Both the position numbers and the translations under genes were made by a program. A DNA stretch of 34,282 nt from Ochromonas danica. Taxonomy: Eukaryota; Sar; Chrysophyceae; Chromulinales; Chromulinaceae. This document shows, piece after piece, positions 32,148 to 34,282 of this stretch. Each line of letters begins with the position of its first letter. Position 1 is the first letter of the stretch. The notes below the pieces were generated by a model. It saw nothing but the letters and a program-made list of their open reading frames with translations. It made no database searches and was not told the DNA's origin. The stretch spans positions 97,240-131,521 of the forward strand of contig VKHL01000076.1 in the NCBI GenBank assembly GCA_015146655.1. The letters run 5' to 3'.

Positions 32148-33002
32148 CTTCAAAACAAAACTTGAATTAATATCCTATGCTACTATAGACTAATACCAAT
32201 TACTTGAGTCTGCTATAATATGTCAGACCAATCAGTCAACAAGAGGTTTGATTGTTTGCCTTTTGATTGTGTTCGATGACGCAATGAGATAATGAGAGAA
32301 GATTAAAAACTGAAAGATACGAAGAATCTCTTCGTGAACATACTGAAGAAAATGAAAAATGGAATTGTGTGGAGGGATATGAATTAACTACAGCATACTA
32401 TACTATATAGGTCTATACTATATACAGTATGCTGAATGCTACAAGTATATAACAACAGGTCATAGTCCATTAGGTACTTGAATAACTTTCAATAACTTAT
32501 TACTAAAATTTCAGAAGACAATGATATATATGACAATCAAACCTTTCTTTTCATTGATTTGTTAACTGATGGCTAAAGCACAATTTCATCACAATATACA
32601 AATCTTTCAAAATGCTTGCGGAAGGTCGATAAGTAGTGTATTGAAGTGTAAGAAAGTTAGATGTGAAGGTGTTTGTCTTTCAGACACACGTGCACAAAGA
32701 AGATTGGGGACCGGGGATGGGTAGGAGGATCAATCTTCCAAAATAAACAGTGTCCAGGCAGTGTCTCTGGAAAGTCCATTTGGAGGATTTTGAATTCTAT
32801 GGAATGGGGCGAGTACAACATGTCTAGTCTGGTATACTTGCTAATGATAGACTACTGTATTGTAGGTAGTAGCATTAACTTACAATAAAGGAACTACCTA
32901 CAGTATCTACTAGCAGACTATTCCAATCATCTAACACAACCAATATACCATATTGATCTATAGATAACACCACCACCTCCTCTCTCTCTTCCCTTCTTGT
33001 TA
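32148..33002. other. Intergenic between hypothetical gene and TTC4 gene
   Basis: About 855 A/T-rich bp upstream of the five-exon gene and downstream of TTC4. It contains an interrupted inverted repeat (32391-32434). A 71-codon open frame at 32673-32888 on + has no support. No RNA gene was recognised. Confidence 0.5.
32391..32434. repeat. Interrupted inverted repeat, 9-bp arms
   Basis: CAGCATACT (32391-32399) pairs with AGTATGCTG (32426-32434). The 26-nt centre is mostly TATA/ACTATA sequence that can pair further with bulges, so a cruciform or RNA hairpin is possible. Confidence 0.55.
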
Positions 33003-34282
33003 TTAGACAGGATTTAAGATACCAATAGGTTGATTGTCAGCTTTTAATGCTTTCAAGAAGTTCTTATGAGCTGATGAGTCTCTTGGGAAGATTACAAGAG
33101 ATAACACACCTCGTGGTAAGATATTTTCATCTACTACAGCTGTGAGAATTCGACGTAAAGAACATCCTAGATGTACTTCCATCACTTGAACATTACCCTT
33201 CTTCTTCTTGTTGTTAACTTCTTCTTGTCTACTAGCAACACGTGCTTTAGATTGATTATCAATAATTTCATTGAATTTCTCTAAAGTTAACGTGTCAATA
33301 GGACCATATTTACTATGAGAAGGTTGATAGTTATTTAATTGTTTAAGACCATATCGTGCTAGATCAAATGATCCTGATTGTAATCGAATATAATTCTCTA
33401 GACATGATAATAACCAATCTTCTAATTTAGTAATTCTTTCTGTTGTTTGATTTAATTGTAAATAAACAACTAATTGAGATAATTCATATTCATGTTTAAT
33501 ATCCCATGGTGCTGGTGATTCTTCAGGGAAGACCATTGCTAATTGTTCTGCTAACATACTATCAATATGACTATCAGGAATAACATCAAATTGATTATAT
33601 TGAGGATAGAGTAATAACACAGGCCAGGTTATGATACTATTCCCATCTGAACTAATCTCCTTTTGTGGCCAAACATCACGTAGTTGTAATGGTTCAGGAT
33701 TATTAAAATCTGTATAACCTAAACTTACTCCAACTTGTTTAACAGCTAATTGCCATGTTTTCATCCATAATGATTTTAATTCATTAAACTTCTTATCATA
33801 AAGTTGTATTTGTTTATTTAATTGTATTTTCTTTTCTTCATTTGCTTTGGTTTGAATTAATAAAATCTCTTGATTATTACAATCAAATGTTGTTAAAGCC
33901 ATCGAACAGGCTAAAAGAGTATTTTCCCAATCTTTTAATTGATATAATGCTTTACATTTACGATAATGTGCTTTCATATTCTCTGGCCAAAGATCAATTG
34001 CTTCTTGACAATCTTTCTTACAACTACCATAATTCTGTAATAATAAACTAACTGCAGCACGATTACTAAGTAATTGAGAATGAAGTTGATTAAGATTTAC
34101 TTCTTCTTGTTGTTCTTCTTCTTTCTTCACTCCTGCAGTGCTTTCTGTAGCTATTGGGGTACTGTTATCTGCTGCTGTAGTAGTCGTGCTAACAGACTGA
34201 CTGGTGGTGACTGCTGTGTGTGTTGGGCTAATGGTGGTACCAACAGACTGCTGAGTAGACACTGTACCTGCTGTAGTGGTAG
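33003..34282 (-). CDS. TTC4: TTC4/Cns1-type TPR cochaperone, C-terminal part, cut by window edge
   Basis: The frame is open from the right edge to a TAA at 33003. TPR-like helices (LLSNRAAVSLLLQNYGSCKK, DLWPENMKAHYRKCKALYQL, NTLLACSMALTTFDCNNQE) are followed by a Lys/Gln helix. The TTC4/Cns1 C-terminal 'wheel' domain comes next, marked by ITWPVLLLYPQYNQFDVIPD and AMVFPEESPAPWDIKHEY, matching WPVLFLYPEYAQSDFI in human TTC4. The family links Hsp90/Hsp70 and in yeast is essential (Cns1). Upstream of the visible TPRs is a Thr/Ser/Val-rich low-complexity stretch (TTTTAADNSTPIATESTAG) and an acidic patch. I read these as an insertion between TPR units; the first TPR lies outside the window. No start codon is assigned, because the frame continues past the edge. 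Confidence 0.88.
   Translation of the reverse strand, partial: TTTAGTVSTQQSVGTTISPTHTAVTTSQSVSTTTTAADNSTPIATESTAGVKKEEEQQEEVNLNQLHSQLLSNRAAVSLLLQNYGSCKKDCQEAIDLWPENMKAHYRKCKALYQLKDWENTLLACSMALTTFDCNNQEILLIQTKANEEKKIQLNKQIQLYDKKFNELKSLWMKTWQLAVKQVGVSLGYTDFNNPEPLQLRDVWPQKEISSDGNSIITWPVLLLYPQYNQFDVIPDSHIDSMLAEQLAMVFPEESPAPWDIKHEYELSQLVVYLQLNQTTERITKLEDWLLSCLENYIRLQSGSFDLARYGLKQLNNYQPSHSKYGPIDTLTLEKFNEIIDNQSKARVASRQEEVNNKKKKGNVQVMEVHLGCSLRRILTAVVDENILPRGVLSLVIFPRDSSAHKNFLKALKADNQPIGILNPV

Noticed and set aside
32673-32888. 71-codon + strand frame
   Set aside because: No similarity or motif recognised; lies in A/T-rich intergenic DNA.
34260-34262. GTG as start of the TTC4-type protein
   Set aside because: The frame stays open beyond it to the window edge and the first TPR is missing, so the real start is outside.

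Overview
This is nuclear DNA of a gene-dense, AT-rich microbial eukaryote. The evidence is short GT-AG introns (53 to 171 nt) that restore long conserved reading frames, TAA, TAG and TGA all used as stops, and eukaryote-only families (Dbp3, GPN3, a SMYD5-like methyltransferase, TTC4, SLC27- and SLC35-type proteins, an ABCG transporter with a Cys-rich ectodomain). The mix would suit a protist such as a stramenopile, but nothing here fixes the lineage. No rRNA, tRNA, CRISPR array or intact transposon was recognised. Left part (1-9178): the 5' end of a Myb-repeat gene at the edge (-); the DEAD-box helicase DBP3 (-, five exons); an unrecognised 389-residue protein (-, two exons); a divergent intergenic region; an ABCG half-transporter (+, four exons); and a broken inverted fragment of a Myb gene (+). 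Middle (9393-18119): the GPN-loop GTPase GPN3 (+) converging on a SET/MYND methyltransferase (-); a full Myb-repeat gene (-, four exons, 508 residues) whose first 60 residues contain no acidic residue and look like a mitochondrial presequence; a frame-broken locus on + reading away from it; and a membrane-anchored short-chain dehydrogenase (-). Right part (18120-34282): a fatty-acid-transport-protein/acyl-CoA synthetase (-, intronless) divergent from an NAD-type glycerol-3-phosphate dehydrogenase with an N-terminal signal-like segment (+); a nucleotide-sugar transporter (-); a 2201-residue RCC1/zinc-cluster/IQ/WW protein (+); an unrecognised 359-residue five-exon protein (-); and the C-terminal part of a TTC4-type cochaperone (-), cut by the window edge. 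Most genes are single-copy housekeeping functions with no operon-like logic. Two themes stand out. First, there are three related Myb loci within 14 kb: one whole, one open but cut by the edge, one broken and inverted. In the broken copy the intron is far better conserved (127/129) than the exons around it. Second, the acyl-CoA synthetase and glycerol-3-phosphate dehydrogenase, which make the two substrates for glycerolipid synthesis, share one 369-bp divergent intergenic region holding GGAATTCC boxes. GGAATT-type boxes in exact 11-bp steps occur there and upstream of the RCC1 gene. Single copies or pairs lie upstream of two other genes.
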